A DNA stretch of 64,000 nucleotides from Streptomyces flavofungini (GCF_014650815.1 NZ_BMVR01000016.1:145646-209645), one strand, 5' to 3'; positions 36,150-46,212 are shown, numbered from the stretch's first letter. A program made the numbers and translations. The notes: generated by a model from the sequence alone, not told the origin.

Positions 36150-36725
36150 ATGTCCGACCTGACCTTCCTCGCGATCTCCGGCAGCCTGCGCCGCTCCTCC
36201 CACAACACCGGCCTGCTGCGCGCCGTGCAGAACCTCGCGCCCAACGGTGTCACCATCGACCTCTACGAAGGGCTGGGCCGGCTTCCCTTCTTCAACGAGG
36301 ACCTCGAGGACGGCCCCGAGCCCGCCGCCGTCGCCGACCTGAGCCGACGCGTGCGGGAGGCCGACGGCGTCCTCATCGCCACCCCGGAGTACAACTCGGC
36401 CATCCCCGGCGTGCTGATGAACGCCCTGGACTGGCTCTCGCGACCCGCCGGCCGGCACGCCCTGCGCCACAAGCCCGTCGCCGTCCTGGGCGCCTCACCC
36501 TCCCAGTTCGGCACCGCCCGCGGCCAGCTGGTCCTGCGGCAGATCCTGCACCGCATCCAGGCCCCGGTCGTGGCCCACCCCGAGGTCACCGTCTTCCAGT
36601 CCCACCAGCGCTTCGATGCCGACGGCACCTTCACCGGCGACGCCATCACCGAGAGCCTGCTGCGTGCCCTGCTGGCCGAACTGGCCGTCCTGGCCGACCT
36701 CCATGCCCCGGCCCACGCCCTCTGA
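36150..36725 (+). CDS. NADPH-dependent FMN reductase
   Basis: The 191-residue flavodoxin-like protein has ISGSLRRSSHNTGLL for FMN phosphate binding and the conserved TPEYNSAIPGVLMNALDWLSRP loop of the NADPH:FMN reductase/chromate-quinone reductase family. It reduces FMN or quinones with NAD(P)H. ATG 36150 has GAAGGG upstream. The nearby acyl-CoA-dehydrogenase-fold protein looks like the oxygenase half of a two-component flavin system, so this enzyme is a reasonable electron partner. A general role against quinone stress is equally possible. Confidence 0.85.
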   Translation: MSDLTFLAISGSLRRSSHNTGLLRAVQNLAPNGVTIDLYEGLGRLPFFNEDLEDGPEPAAVADLSRRVREADGVLIATPEYNSAIPGVLMNALDWLSRPAGRHALRHKPVAVLGASPSQFGTARGQLVLRQILHRIQAPVVAHPEVTVFQSHQRFDADGTFTGDAITESLLRALLAELAVLADLHAPAHAL

Positions 36726-36795
36726 CACCGCCCGATCCCGGGCCCGCCCCAGCCGGGGCCGCACCCGGGCCGAAGAACCCATCCAGGAGGATGTG

Positions 36796-37596
36796 ATGAC
36801 CGGATCCAGCACGCACCTCACGTTCCCGGGATCCCAGGGCACACCGCTGGCGGCCATCCTTGACCTCCCGGCCCGGCCCCCGGCCGCGTATGCCGTGTTC
36901 GCGCACTGCTTCACCTGCGGCAAGGACAGCCACGCCGCCGCCCGGATCGCCAAAGCCCTGACCGCCCACCGCATCGCTGTGCTCCGCTTCGACTTCACCG
37001 GCCTGGGCCAGTCCGGCGGCGACTTCGCCAGCAGCACCTTCAGCTCCAATGTCCAAGACCTCGTGCGCGCGGCCGACCACCTGCGCGACCACTACACGGC
37101 ACCGTCCCTCCTGATCGGGCACTCGCTCGGCGGCGCTGCCGTGCTCGCCGCCACCCACCGCATCCCCGGGGTCCGGGCCGTCGCGACGATCGCCGCTCCG
37201 GCCGCGCCCGATCATGTCGTGCACCAATTCGCCCACCACCGGCAGGAGATCGCCCAGCGCGGCGAGGCCGACGTCACCCTGGCGGGCCGGTCGTTCAGCA
37301 TCCGGCAGCGGTTCATCGACGACCTCCTCGCCCAGCCCCAGGCGACGCGGATCCGCACCCTGGATGCGGCCCTGCTGGTCCTGCACGCCCCGACCGACCA
37401 GGTCGTCGACGTCGACAACGCGCGGCAGATCTTCGAAACCGCCCGCCACCCCAAGTCCTACGTCAGCCTGCCCGGCGCCGACCACCTGCTCAGCAACCGC
37501 GCCGACGCCCAGTACGCCGCTGCGGTCCTGGCCGCGTGGGCCAGTCGCTACACCCCCGCCCCGGCCGACGCGCCCCGGACCCGGCCCGGGCATTGA
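36796..37596 (+). CDS. Alpha/beta hydrolase of the hydrolase/OsmC fusion type
   Basis: The 266-residue protein carries AVFAHCFTCGKDSHAAARIA, FDFTGLGQSGGDF, the nucleophile elbow GHSLGG with Ser110, an acid in HAPTDQVVD and the histidine in GADHLLS. This domain commonly occurs fused N-terminally to an OsmC peroxidase domain. Here a separate, damaged OsmC reading frame follows 92 bases later. AGGAGG stands five bases before ATG 36796. No signal peptide is present, so the protein is cytoplasmic. The substrate is unknown. Confidence 0.82.
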   Translation: MTGSSTHLTFPGSQGTPLAAILDLPARPPAAYAVFAHCFTCGKDSHAAARIAKALTAHRIAVLRFDFTGLGQSGGDFASSTFSSNVQDLVRAADHLRDHYTAPSLLIGHSLGGAAVLAATHRIPGVRAVATIAAPAAPDHVVHQFAHHRQEIAQRGEADVTLAGRSFSIRQRFIDDLLAQPQATRIRTLDAALLVLHAPTDQVVDVDNARQIFETARHPKSYVSLPGADHLLSNRADAQYAAAVLAAWASRYTPAPADAPRTRPGH

Positions 37597-37688
37597 CGCC
37601 TCGGCGTGCCGCCGCACCGACACCGTGCGGCACCACCGGACCGCACACCACCGCCGTATTGATCCCACCGACCTCAGGAGCACAGACA

Positions 37689-37980
37689 TGCCCGAACAGC
37701 ACACCCCCCCTTGAGCAGGCGGACGCTCCTGCGGCCGGCCCCGGAGACCTGCAGGACGCTCTCGTCACGGTCAGCGAGAACGGAACCGGCCCCTACGGGC
37801 AGCTGGTGCGGGCCGGACACCACGTGCTGGCGGCCGACGAGCCGGAGCCGGCCGGCGCGGACAGCGGACCAGGCCCCTACGACCTGCTGCTCGCCGCGCT
37901 CGGTGCCTGCACCTCCACGACGGTCCGGATGTACGCCGCCCGCAAGGGCTGGCCCCTCGAAAAGGTCACCGTCTCGCTCC
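37689..37980 (+). pseudogene. OsmC-family peroxiredoxin, frameshifted and truncated
   Basis: ATG 37689 opens MPEQHTPP and hits TGA at once because of a run of seven C residues. With six Cs the frame would continue through VTVSENGTGPYGQLVRAGHH, DSGPGPYDLLLAALGACTS and VRMYAARKGWPLEKVTVSLRN. This is the N-terminal half of an OsmC/organic-hydroperoxide reductase including its first reactive cysteine. Homology ends near 37980, where an unrelated coding fragment begins. The homopolymer frameshift and the missing C-terminal half with the second cysteine make it non-functional. Confidence 0.75.
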
Positions 37981-38271
37981 GCAACCGACCACTACGTCGG
38001 CAAACCCGCGCCGAACGGCGCCCAGCAGAACCCCATCACCTACTTCAAGTCCCCGCTGGACAACCGGAAGTGCAACTGCGGCTGCGGCAAACCGATCGAA
38101 CGCGGCGACTTCCTCCCCGGACACGACCAGCGGGCCATCCACGAGCGCATCGCCCGTGTCGGCACCGTGATGGACTTCATCACCTGGTTCGCCCAAACCT
38201 GGAAGGCCAAACCTGGAAGGCCGACGCGGACTAGCAGGACGATGCGGCATGAAGAAAGGCCACCGAACTGA
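37981..38271 (+). pseudogene. C-terminal fragment of an unknown cysteine-rich protein
   Basis: In a different frame from OsmC, the DNA encodes ATDHYVGKPAPNGAQQNPIT, then CNCGCGKPIERGDFLPGHDQ and a helical end (MDFITWFAQTWKA). The CxCGC cluster and the PGHDQRAIHERIA stretch look like a conserved C-terminal domain of some actinobacterial proteins, but I cannot name the family. A perfect 14-bp tandem duplication (38193-38206 and 38207-38220) near the end shifts the frame. With a single copy the frame would end TWKADAD at 38234. It is a passive remnant marking a recombination junction. Confidence 0.5.
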
Positions 38272-38359
38272 GACGGAAACCGCGGGACATCTGATGAGAC
38301 ACCAGCATGAGCGGCAGGTCACCGCGGTCCGAACTGACAATGGCGGCGCGAACCTACAG

Positions 38360-38393
38360 ACCAGTGGGCCGGGGCGTGCCCCGGCCCACTGGT
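38360..38393. terminator. 15-bp perfect hairpin upstream of the TetR gene end
   Basis: ACCAGTGGGCCGGGG pairs exactly with CCCCGGCCCACTGGT around the loop CGTG. It lies 47 bases past the stop of the minus-strand TetR gene and marks the right end of the accessory island. It probably terminates transcription from both sides. Confidence 0.75.
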
Positions 38394-38440
38394 GTGACGG
38401 TTGCCGGTCGGCCTGCGCGTCCGACGGTTGGCCGGTCGGT

Positions 38441-39055
38441 CTACTGGTGTGACAGTCGCCGGTCGGCCTCCTCGGCGGCCCCGATGCCGTCGATCAGTAC
38501 ATCCAGGCCGCCCTTGATGCGGTCCACGTCCCAACCCCGCTCCGTGCGCTGGAAGTCGAACAATCCCGGTGTGTACGCCATGAGGAGCAGATCCGCCAGG
38601 TAAGCGGCGTCCGCGCCGGGGGCGAGCTCCGTGACCATGCCGGCGATCTGCTCGTGGTGGCGGCGGAACGGCGCGCTGCGATAGCGCCCCGCCGGTGCGC
38701 TCGCCTCGGCCAGGAGCAGCAACTCCCGGTTGTCGTCGACGAGTTCGGCCATGCCGTGCAGAAAGGCGCGCAGCCGGTCGTGCGCCGAGGGGGCCCCGTC
38801 CGCGCAGTGCCGCGTGAACGCCTCCTGGAAGCGGGTCTCGTTGTCCTCGATGAGCGCGTAGACGAGCCCCGGCCGGTTGTGGAAGCGCCGGTAGACCGTG
38901 CCCACCCCGACCCCGGCCTCCTTGGCCACCGCGTCCAGGGACAGTTCGGTGAAGCCGTCCGCCGCGAGCAGGCGCCGGGCGGCTTCGAGGACGCGGAGGC
39001 GGTTGCGGGCGGCGTCGGCGCGCTCGGTGGGCGCGCGCCCTGCGGGGGCGGTCAT
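38441..39055 (-). CDS. TetR-family regulator C
   Basis: The 204-residue protein has the TetR helix-turn-helix (RRLLAADGFTELSLDAVAKEAGVGVGTVYRRF, about residues 27-58) and a helical ligand-binding domain. It differs clearly from TetR A and B. The divergent neighbour is a MarR-like gene. Between them lie a perfect 28-base palindrome and a related imperfect one sharing AACCGGAGA, the expected arrangement for a repressor that controls itself and the divergent operon. Confidence 0.85.
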   Translation of the reverse strand: MTAPAGRAPTERADAARNRLRVLEAARRLLAADGFTELSLDAVAKEAGVGVGTVYRRFHNRPGLVYALIEDNETRFQEAFTRHCADGAPSAHDRLRAFLHGMAELVDDNRELLLLAEASAPAGRYRSAPFRRHHEQIAGMVTELAPGADAAYLADLLLMAYTPGLFDFQRTERGWDVDRIKGGLDVLIDGIGAAEEADRRLSHQ

Positions 39056-39086
39056 GCGCAGCAGCGTAGCGGACGTAGCGGAGGCT

Positions 39087-39114
39087 TCTCCGGTTAACCC
39101 TTGATAACCGGAGA
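39087..39114. promoter_or_regulatory. TetR C operator, perfect palindrome
   Basis: TCTCCGGTTA-N8-TAACCGGAGA has 10-bp perfect arms in the divergent promoter. The TTGATA at 39102-39107 inside the site could be a -35 element, so binding would block transcription of the MarR-like gene. Confidence 0.75.
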
Positions 39115-39141
39115 GGGCTCCGCTTAGGGTGGTGTCACATC

Positions 39142-39161
39142 AACCGGAGAACTCTCCGTTT
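39142..39161. promoter_or_regulatory. TetR C secondary operator
   Basis: AACCGGAGA-N2-TCTCCGTTT repeats the half-site of the main operator with a different spacing and one mismatch, 60 bases upstream of the MarR-like start codon. Confidence 0.55.
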
Positions 39162-39221
39162 GGTGGCCGGGACTTCACCGCGCCTTGCCCGGCACGCCCT
39201 TGCCTCAAGGAGATTCACGCC

Positions 39222-39704
39222 ATGACCGCCGTCTCCCCTTCCGCTCCCACCACTGCTGCCGAGGCCCCTTCCGCCCCCCTCCTCAACGGCCAGATGATCG
39301 GCATCACGTACCACGCGATCGCCGCCGTCCGGGATCGGCTCCTCGCCGGTTCGGGTCTGACCTTCCACCAGTCCGTGGCGCTCAAGGCCGTGTCCGACGG
39401 GCTCGACCGCGCCGGTGCCGTCGGCTACCTGACCGCGAAGCTCAAGATCGGCGAGGCGGCGGCGCACACCCTGCTCGACGAACTCGCCGGGGCCGGGCTC
39501 GTCGACGGCGACCGGCCGTCCCTCACGGACACGGGCCACAGCACCCAGCGCGGCTTCACGGACGCCGTGGCCGAGACGGCCGAGCGGCTGTACGGCGACC
39601 TTTCCGAGGCCGACCGCGAGATCGCCGCCAGAGCGCTCGCACACGTCACCACCAGGGCGAACGCCGAACTGGCCGCCCAGGAGGCAACCGGCTCGGCCCG
39701 GTGA
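39222..39704 (+). CDS. MarR-like winged-helix protein
   Basis: The 160-residue protein has a leading Ala/Pro/Ser-rich tail and then LLNGQMIGITYHAIAAVRDRLL and LTFHQSVALKAVSDGL. A winged-helix region follows (YLTAKLKIGEAAAHTLLDELAGAGLV) and then a C-terminal dimerisation helix, as in MarR regulators. AAGGAG lies nine bases before ATG 39222. Because the divergent TetR C and its operators control this promoter, this gene is the probable direct target of that repressor. Its own targets are unknown. Confidence 0.65.
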   Translation: MTAVSPSAPTTAAEAPSAPLLNGQMIGITYHAIAAVRDRLLAGSGLTFHQSVALKAVSDGLDRAGAVGYLTAKLKIGEAAAHTLLDELAGAGLVDGDRPSLTDTGHSTQRGFTDAVAETAERLYGDLSEADREIAARALAHVTTRANAELAAQEATGSAR

Positions 39705-39804
39705 GTCAAAAAAGTTTCGCGGGTGCTGTCGAGAAGCCGCAACCGGCTCCGTCCCCGGGGTGAACGTGACCACAATGGGTCGCATCAGCACCGAGGAGAA
39801 CACC

Positions 39805-40208
39805 ATGGCCAAGTACCTGCTTCTGAAGCACTACCGCGGCGCTCCTGCGGCGGTCAACGACGTCCCCATGGACCAGTGGACGCAGGCGGAGATCTCGGCA
39901 CACATCCAGTACATGCAGGACTTCGCCGACCGCCTGGAGAAGACCGGCGAGTTCGTCGACAGCCAGGCACTCGCCCCCGAGGGGACGTTCGTCCGGTACG
40001 ACGGCGAGGGCCGCCCGCCCGTCACCGACGGCCCGTTCGCCGAGACCAAGGACCTCATCGCCGGCTGGATGGTGATCGACGTCGACAGCCACGAGCGGGC
40101 CCTTGAGCTGGCCGGAGAGCTTTCGGCCGCCCCCGGCGCGGGCGGCAAGCCGATCCACGAGTGGCTGGAGCTGCGCCCGTTCCTGGGCTCGCACCCCACC
40201 ATCACGGA

Positions 40209-40212
<4 letters not shown>
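39805..40212 (+). CDS. DGPF (YCII-related) family protein paired with an ECF42 sigma factor
   Basis: The 135-residue protein begins MAKYLLLKHYRGAP and contains the family signature VTDGPFAETKDLIAGW at about residues 72-87, within a ferredoxin-like YCII fold. Proteins of this family are regularly encoded next to ECF42 sigma factors and belong to their regulon. GAGGAG precedes ATG 39805. Its TGA overlaps the GTG proposed for the sigma factor (GTGA), so the pair is translationally coupled. Biochemical function is unknown; it could act as a small oxygenase-like or ligand-binding protein. Confidence 0.85.
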
Positions 40213-41372
<1,160 letters not shown>

Positions 41373-41378
41373 GGCCGG

Positions 41379-43532
41379 TCATGGCCGCTGGTGGGCCTCG
41401 TCGCGCGCCAGTGAGTGCGGCCACCAGACCTTCGGGCCCACGTCCAGGAACAGGGACGTGACCAGGACCGAGCGGACGATGAAGGTGTCCAGGAGGACGC
41501 CGAGCGCGACCGCGAAGCCGATCTCGACGAACGCCACCATCGGGATCGTGGCGAGGGCGGCGAAGGTGCCCGCGAGGACAAGACCCGCCGAGGTGATGAC
41601 CGCCCCGGTCGCGGAGAGGCCGGTCAGCACACCGGGGCGGGTGCCCTGGCGGGCCGCCTCCTCGCGGATGCGGGTCGACAGGAAGATGTTGTAGTCGATG
41701 CCCAGCGCCACCAGGAAGACGAAGACGAACAGCGGGAAGTCCGTGGACTCGCCCGGGAAGTCGAAGACGTGGCGGAACACCAGCGCGCTGATGCCGAGGG
41801 CCGCCGAGAACGACAGGATCACCGTCGCGATCAGCAGCAGCGGGGCGATGACGGCACGCAGCAGGGCGGCGAGGATCAGCAGCACCACCAGCAGGACGAG
41901 CGGGATGACCAGCTTGTCGTCGCGGATGGTCGCCTTGTCCATGTCGAGCAGCGTCGCCGTGCCGCCGCCGACGTGCGCGTCCGCGTCCGGCACGGCGTGC
42001 ACCGCGTCCCGGACCCGCTCCACGGTGTCCTTGGCCGCCTTGCCGTCGGCCGGATCGGTGAGGATCGCCTCGACGAGGACCTTGCCGTCGTACTCGGCCT
42101 TGGTGCCCGGGGGCACCGAGACGCTGCCCTGCTGCACACCGCGGGTGTCCTGGACGGCGCGGCTGACCTCGTCGGCGCGCGCCTTGTCCGCGATGACGAC
42201 CATCGGGTCGCCGGTGCCCGCGGGGAAGTAGTCGGCCTTGACCTCCTGGCCCGTGACCGAGTCCGGCTTGTCGATGAAGGAGTCCTCGTTGCTGACCCCG
42301 GCCGCGCGGAGCTGGAGCAGGCCGAGGGCGAGTGCCGCGAGGGCCAGCGAAGTGACGATCCAGGTCTTCCGGGGCCGGACGGCGATCCGGCGGCCCATGC
42401 GCGCCCACAGGCCCTGCTCGGCCGGGTCGTCGCTGCCGTAGTGCGGGACCAGCGGCCAGAACAGCCAGCGGCCGCAGACCACGAGCACCGCCGGGAACAG
42501 CGACAGCATCGCGAGCACCGCGACCGCGACGCCGATCGCCGCGACGGGGCCGAGCCCGCGGGTGGAGTTCATCTCGGCGGCCAGCAGCACCAGCATGCTC
42601 AGGACGACGGTCGCACCGGACGCGAGCACGGCGGGTCCCGCCCGGTGCAGGGCGAGGGCCATCGCCTCGTGCCGGTCCTCGTGGCGGCGCAGCTCCTCTC
42701 TGTACCGGGCGACGAGCAGCAGCGCGTAGTCCGTGCCCGCGCCGAAGACGAGGACGGTGAGGATGCCCGCGCTCTGGCCGTTGACGGTCAGGTCCGCGTG
42801 CTCGGCGAGCAGATAGATCAGCGCCTGCGCCGCGTACAGCGACACGAACACCGAGAGCAGCGGGGCGAACAGCAGGATCGGGCTGCGATAGGTGATCAGC
42901 AGGGCCACCACGACGACCGCGCCCGCCGTGAGCAGCAGCGTCGAGTCGATCTCCCCGAAGGCCTCGGACAGGTCGGCGGAGACCCCGGCGGGCCCGGTGA
43001 CGTACACCTCCAGGCCGTCCTCGCCGTCGCCCACCTTGCTCTTGACGTCGTCGACGGCTTCCGGCAGGTCGTTCCAGAGGTCGTTGTCCATCGTCAGCGG
43101 CACGTACACCTGCGCCGCCCGGGCCCTGGCGCCGGGTTTGTCGAAGGTCGGGCCGCGGGTCTCGTCGCCGCGGATCCAGTGCGAGCGCAACTGCTTGACC
43201 TCGCTCACACCGTCCGCGATCCGCGCCCGGTCCCGCGCCGTCAGCGGACCGTCCTCGCGGGCGAACAGGATCACCATCGGCATGGTCTCGGGCCGGAACC
43301 CCTCGGAGGTGTCCAGGACCCGGGTGGACTCCGCGGACCGCGGCACCCAGGACGACGCCGTGTTGTCCTGCTTGTCGGCGAGTTTCGAGGCCAGCGGCGC
43401 GGCGAGGACCAGGACGATCAGCCAGAACACCAGGACCAGCCACTTGGCGCGTGGCCCGCAGATCAGCCAGGCGACTCCCTGGCGTTCCTGGCGCTCGTTG
43501 TCGGACCGGGTCCCAGACCGAGACTTGGGCAT
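41379..43532 (-). CDS. MMPL-family transporter
   Basis: The 717-residue RND-type membrane protein exports lipids or other hydrophobic products. It has an N-terminal membrane helix (WLVLVFWLIVLVLAAPLAS) and a first periplasmic domain. A helix bundle follows with the characteristic GAGTDYALLLVARYREEL. After a second soluble domain (DSVTGQEVKADYFPAGTGDP) comes the second bundle with VALGIDYNIFLSTRIREEA. The two GxxxDY motifs supply the proton-relay aspartates. ATG 43532 with AGGGGG upstream is preferred over the frame open to 43676. It is convergent with the sigma factor gene, and the two stops are 6 bases apart. Confidence 0.9.
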   Translation of the reverse strand: MPKSRSGTRSDNERQERQGVAWLICGPRAKWLVLVFWLIVLVLAAPLASKLADKQDNTASSWVPRSAESTRVLDTSEGFRPETMPMVILFAREDGPLTARDRARIADGVSEVKQLRSHWIRGDETRGPTFDKPGARARAAQVYVPLTMDNDLWNDLPEAVDDVKSKVGDGEDGLEVYVTGPAGVSADLSEAFGEIDSTLLLTAGAVVVVALLITYRSPILLFAPLLSVFVSLYAAQALIYLLAEHADLTVNGQSAGILTVLVFGAGTDYALLLVARYREELRRHEDRHEAMALALHRAGPAVLASGATVVLSMLVLLAAEMNSTRGLGPVAAIGVAVAVLAMLSLFPAVLVVCGRWLFWPLVPHYGSDDPAEQGLWARMGRRIAVRPRKTWIVTSLALAALALGLLQLRAAGVSNEDSFIDKPDSVTGQEVKADYFPAGTGDPMVVIADKARADEVSRAVQDTRGVQQGSVSVPPGTKAEYDGKVLVEAILTDPADGKAAKDTVERVRDAVHAVPDADAHVGGGTATLLDMDKATIRDDKLVIPLVLLVVLLILAALLRAVIAPLLLIATVILSFSAALGISALVFRHVFDFPGESTDFPLFVFVFLVALGIDYNIFLSTRIREEAARQGTRPGVLTGLSATGAVITSAGLVLAGTFAALATIPMVAFVEIGFAVALGVLLDTFIVRSVLVTSLFLDVGPKVWWPHSLARDEAHQRP

Positions 43533-43690
43533 GGTTGTCCCCCTGCCGTCCCACGCGCTGCCGGTGGACGGACAGCATGGCACGCGGTGCGCGGGCCGGG
43601 GGAGGTTGCTTTCACACCCGGTGCGCGCCCCTCGGTGACCTTGGCGGGACCGGCGAGGGCAACCGCCGCCCGGCATGGCAGTCTTGGGGC

Positions 43691-44377
43691 ATGGCCGTGC
43701 AGATCAACCCCAGCATCCTCTCCGCCGACTTCGCCCGCCTCGCCGACGAGGCGCGCGCCGTTCAGGGCGCAGATTGGCTCCATGTCGACGTCATGGACAA
43801 CCACTTCGTACCGAACCTCACGCTCGGGGTGCCGATCGTAGAGTCTTTGGCGCGGGCGACGGACACGCCCCTGGACTGCCATCTGATGATGACGGACCCC
43901 GATCGCTGGGCCCCGCAGTACGTCGAAGCGGGCGCCGGATCCGTCACCTTCCACGCCGAGGCGGCCGCGGCGCCCGTGCGGCTCGCGCGCGAGATCCGCG
44001 CCAAGGGCGCCCGCGCGTCCATGGCGCTGAAGCCCGCGACGCCCATCGAGCCGTACGAGGACCTGCTGCCCGAGCTGGACATGCTCCTGATCATGACCGT
44101 CGAGCCCGGCTTCGGCGGCCAGGCCTTCCTCGACATCATGCTGCCCAAGATCCGCCGCACCCGTGAGCTCATCAGCAAGCACGGACTCGAACTGTGGCTG
44201 CAGGTCGACGGCGGCGTCTCCACCGCCACCATCGAGCGCTGCGCCGAGGCCGGCGCGGACGTCTTCGTCGCGGGCTCGGCGGTGTACGGCGCCGAGGACC
44301 CGGCCGCGGCGGTACGTGCACTGCGCACCCAGGCCGAGGAGGCCACCGGGACCGCCGGGTGGGCGTGCGCCCACTGA
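43691..44377 (+). CDS. rpe: Ribulose-phosphate 3-epimerase
   Basis: Rpe interconverts ribulose 5-phosphate and xylulose 5-phosphate in the pentose phosphate pathway. The 228-residue TIM barrel shows INPSILSADFARL with the early catalytic aspartate region, LHVDVMDNHFVPNLT with the metal-binding His-Asp, LDCHLMM, and TVEPGFGGQ. QVDGGVS and VAGSAVYG form the phosphate-binding end. ATG 43691 is preceded by GGGG. This returns the window to conserved chromosome after the accessory block. Confidence 0.95.
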   Translation: MAVQINPSILSADFARLADEARAVQGADWLHVDVMDNHFVPNLTLGVPIVESLARATDTPLDCHLMMTDPDRWAPQYVEAGAGSVTFHAEAAAAPVRLAREIRAKGARASMALKPATPIEPYEDLLPELDMLLIMTVEPGFGGQAFLDIMLPKIRRTRELISKHGLELWLQVDGGVSTATIERCAEAGADVFVAGSAVYGAEDPAAAVRALRTQAEEATGTAGWACAH

Positions 44378-44534
44378 GGCGCACGGCGGCCGCGACGGCG
44401 CCCCCGCTCGGCCGACGGCTTGGCCACGGGAACGTGAACGCGGCCCATCAGGGCTGATCAAGTACGCCGGATCTGCAAGGATGAACAGCGAATCCAGGTG
44501 TACGTATGTGGTGAACAGCAGTGAGGAGAGCGCC

Positions 44535-45563
44535 GTGTCGGCCATGTCGGCGGGTCGGTCAGCCATGCGGATGGGACCCGCGGAGCTGGTGCAGGCGGCG
44601 GCCATGGCCCGCCGTTTCTATCTCGAGGGCAAATCCAAGATCCAGATCGCCGAGGAGTTCGGCGTCAGCCGCTTCAAGGTGGCGCGGGTCCTGGAGACGG
44701 CTCTCGAACGAGATCTCGTACGGATCGAGATCCGCGTGCCCGCGGAGCTGGACGCCGAGCGCTCCGACGCGCTCCGCGCCCGCTACGGCCTGCGGCACGC
44801 CGTCGTCGTCGAGTCCCCGGCCGCGACCGAGGACATCGACGACTCCCCGGACCCGGAGAACCTCGGCGAGGTCGCGGCCGGACTCCTGGGCGAGCTGGTC
44901 AACGAGGGCGATGTGCTCGGCCTCGCCTGGGGACGCTCGACCATCAACATGGCAGCCGCGCTCGACGCGCTGCCGCCCTGCACGGTCGTGCAGCTGACGG
45001 GCGTGTACGACGCCGGGACCGCCGAGCGCGGCTCGGTGGAGGCGGTCCGGCGGGCCGCGCAGGTCTCCGGGGGCGACGCCCACCCGATCTACGCCCCGAT
45101 GCTGCTTCCGGACGCGGCGACCGCCGCCGCGCTGCGCCACCAGACGGGGATCGCGCGGGCCTTCGAGTACTTCGACAAGGTCACCGTCGCGGCCGTGTCC
45201 ATCGGCTCCTGGGAGCCCGGCATCTCCACGGTCCACGACATGCTCACCGACGAGGAGCGCGCGCACTACGCCTCGCTCGGCGTCGCCGCCGAGATGTCGG
45301 CGCACCTCTTCGACGCCGAGGGCCGCAGGGTCGGGCGCGATCTGGGCGAGCGCTGCATCACCGTCGAGGCGGACCGGCTGCGCCGCATCCCCGAGGTCGT
45401 CGCGATCGCCGGGGGCCAGCGCAAGGCCGCCGCGATCGACGCGGTGCTGCGGTCGGGGCTCGTCACGAGCCTCGTCACGGACACGGCGGCCGCGGACCAG
45501 CTCCTGATCGCCGGGTCGGCGCCGCGACCGGCGTTGGACCGGGCGGATCCGGACGGGGAGTAG
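44535..45563 (+). CDS. SorC/DeoR-type sugar-binding transcriptional regulator
   Basis: The 342-residue protein has an N-terminal helix-turn-helix (ARRFYLEGKSKIQIAEEFGVSRFKVARVLETALE). A long sugar-phosphate-binding domain of the SorC family follows (LGLAWGRSTINMAAALDALP, TVVQLTGVYDAG, VSIGSWEPGISTVHDML, AIAGGQRKAAAIDAVLRSGL). Such regulators respond to phosphorylated sugars. GTG 44535 has a strong GAGGAG six bases upstream; GTG 44511 and ATG 44481 in the same frame lack a good ribosome site. Its place just after rpe suggests control linked to pentose metabolism, but the target is not shown. Confidence 0.85.
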   Translation: MSAMSAGRSAMRMGPAELVQAAAMARRFYLEGKSKIQIAEEFGVSRFKVARVLETALERDLVRIEIRVPAELDAERSDALRARYGLRHAVVVESPAATEDIDDSPDPENLGEVAAGLLGELVNEGDVLGLAWGRSTINMAAALDALPPCTVVQLTGVYDAGTAERGSVEAVRRAAQVSGGDAHPIYAPMLLPDAATAAALRHQTGIARAFEYFDKVTVAAVSIGSWEPGISTVHDMLTDEERAHYASLGVAAEMSAHLFDAEGRRVGRDLGERCITVEADRLRRIPEVVAIAGGQRKAAAIDAVLRSGLVTSLVTDTAAADQLLIAGSAPRPALDRADPDGE

Positions 45564-45756
45564 CGGGTTCTGCCTGCGCGGCGCGTGGGGCGTGCGGGGC
45601 AGGAGCGGCCGGGGGCCGGGGGTCGGGAGTTTCGGGGGCAGTCGGGGGCTGATCGTGGGGGAGTGACCGCCGGGGCCGGGAGGCGTCGGCGGGGATGGTG
45701 ACCGGCGCGTGGACGTCGGCGCGCGCCGGTGCGCGGAAGCTGGCAGCATCGGCCTC

Positions 45757-46212
45757 ATGATCTTCCGGGCCTCCGGCCGTCCGCTGAGCGCGCTGCTGAG
45801 CGCGCTCCTGTTCTGCCTCGCGGTGCTGGTGGCGGGCTGCGGTACGGACGGGGCGGACACCCCCGACCGGCAGCGTGCCGCCGACCGGCGCGGCAGTCCG
45901 GACCACGCGGCCGCGACCCCCGCGTGGGCGCGCGGCATGGAGACCGTCGAGGTCGCCCGACTCCCCGCCGAGGCACGGCGGACGCTGCGCCTCATCGACG
46001 ACGGCGGGCCCTTCCCGTACGAGAAGGACGGCAGCGTCTTCGGCAACTTCGAGGGCGAACTGCCCCGGCACGCACGCGGCTACTACCGCGAGTACACCGT
46101 CCCCACGCCCGGCGCCCGCAACCGCGGCGCCCGCCGCGTCGTCACCGGCCGCGAGCACGAGACGTACTACACGGACGACCACTACGCGTCGTTCAAGGCG
46201 GTGCTGCGATGA
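45757..46212 (+). CDS. Guanyl-specific ribonuclease (RNase Sa / N1-T1 family), lipoprotein-like
   Basis: The 151-residue precursor has a hydrophobic signal segment ending in VAGC, so Cys28 may be lipidated, and a Thr/Asp/Arg-rich linker. The C-terminal RNase Sa-type domain follows (RTLRLIDDGGPFPYEKDGSVF, YYREYTVPTPGARNRGARRV). By comparison with RNase Sa the catalytic set is present: Glu112, Arg123, Arg127 and His142 in DDHYASF. It cleaves RNA after guanosine outside the cell. Its stop overlaps the ATG of a small ORF, and a barstar-type inhibitor gene follows, so secretion and self-protection are linked. The ribosome site before ATG 45757 is weak. Confidence 0.88.
   Translation: MIFRASGRPLSALLSALLFCLAVLVAGCGTDGADTPDRQRAADRRGSPDHAAATPAWARGMETVEVARLPAEARRTLRLIDDGGPFPYEKDGSVFGNFEGELPRHARGYYREYTVPTPGARNRGARRVVTGREHETYYTDDHYASFKAVLR

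Noticed and set aside
41415..43841. 808-codon plus-strand frame opposite the MMPL transporter
   Set aside because: It has charged low-complexity sequence without domains; the minus strand encodes a full MMPL protein.
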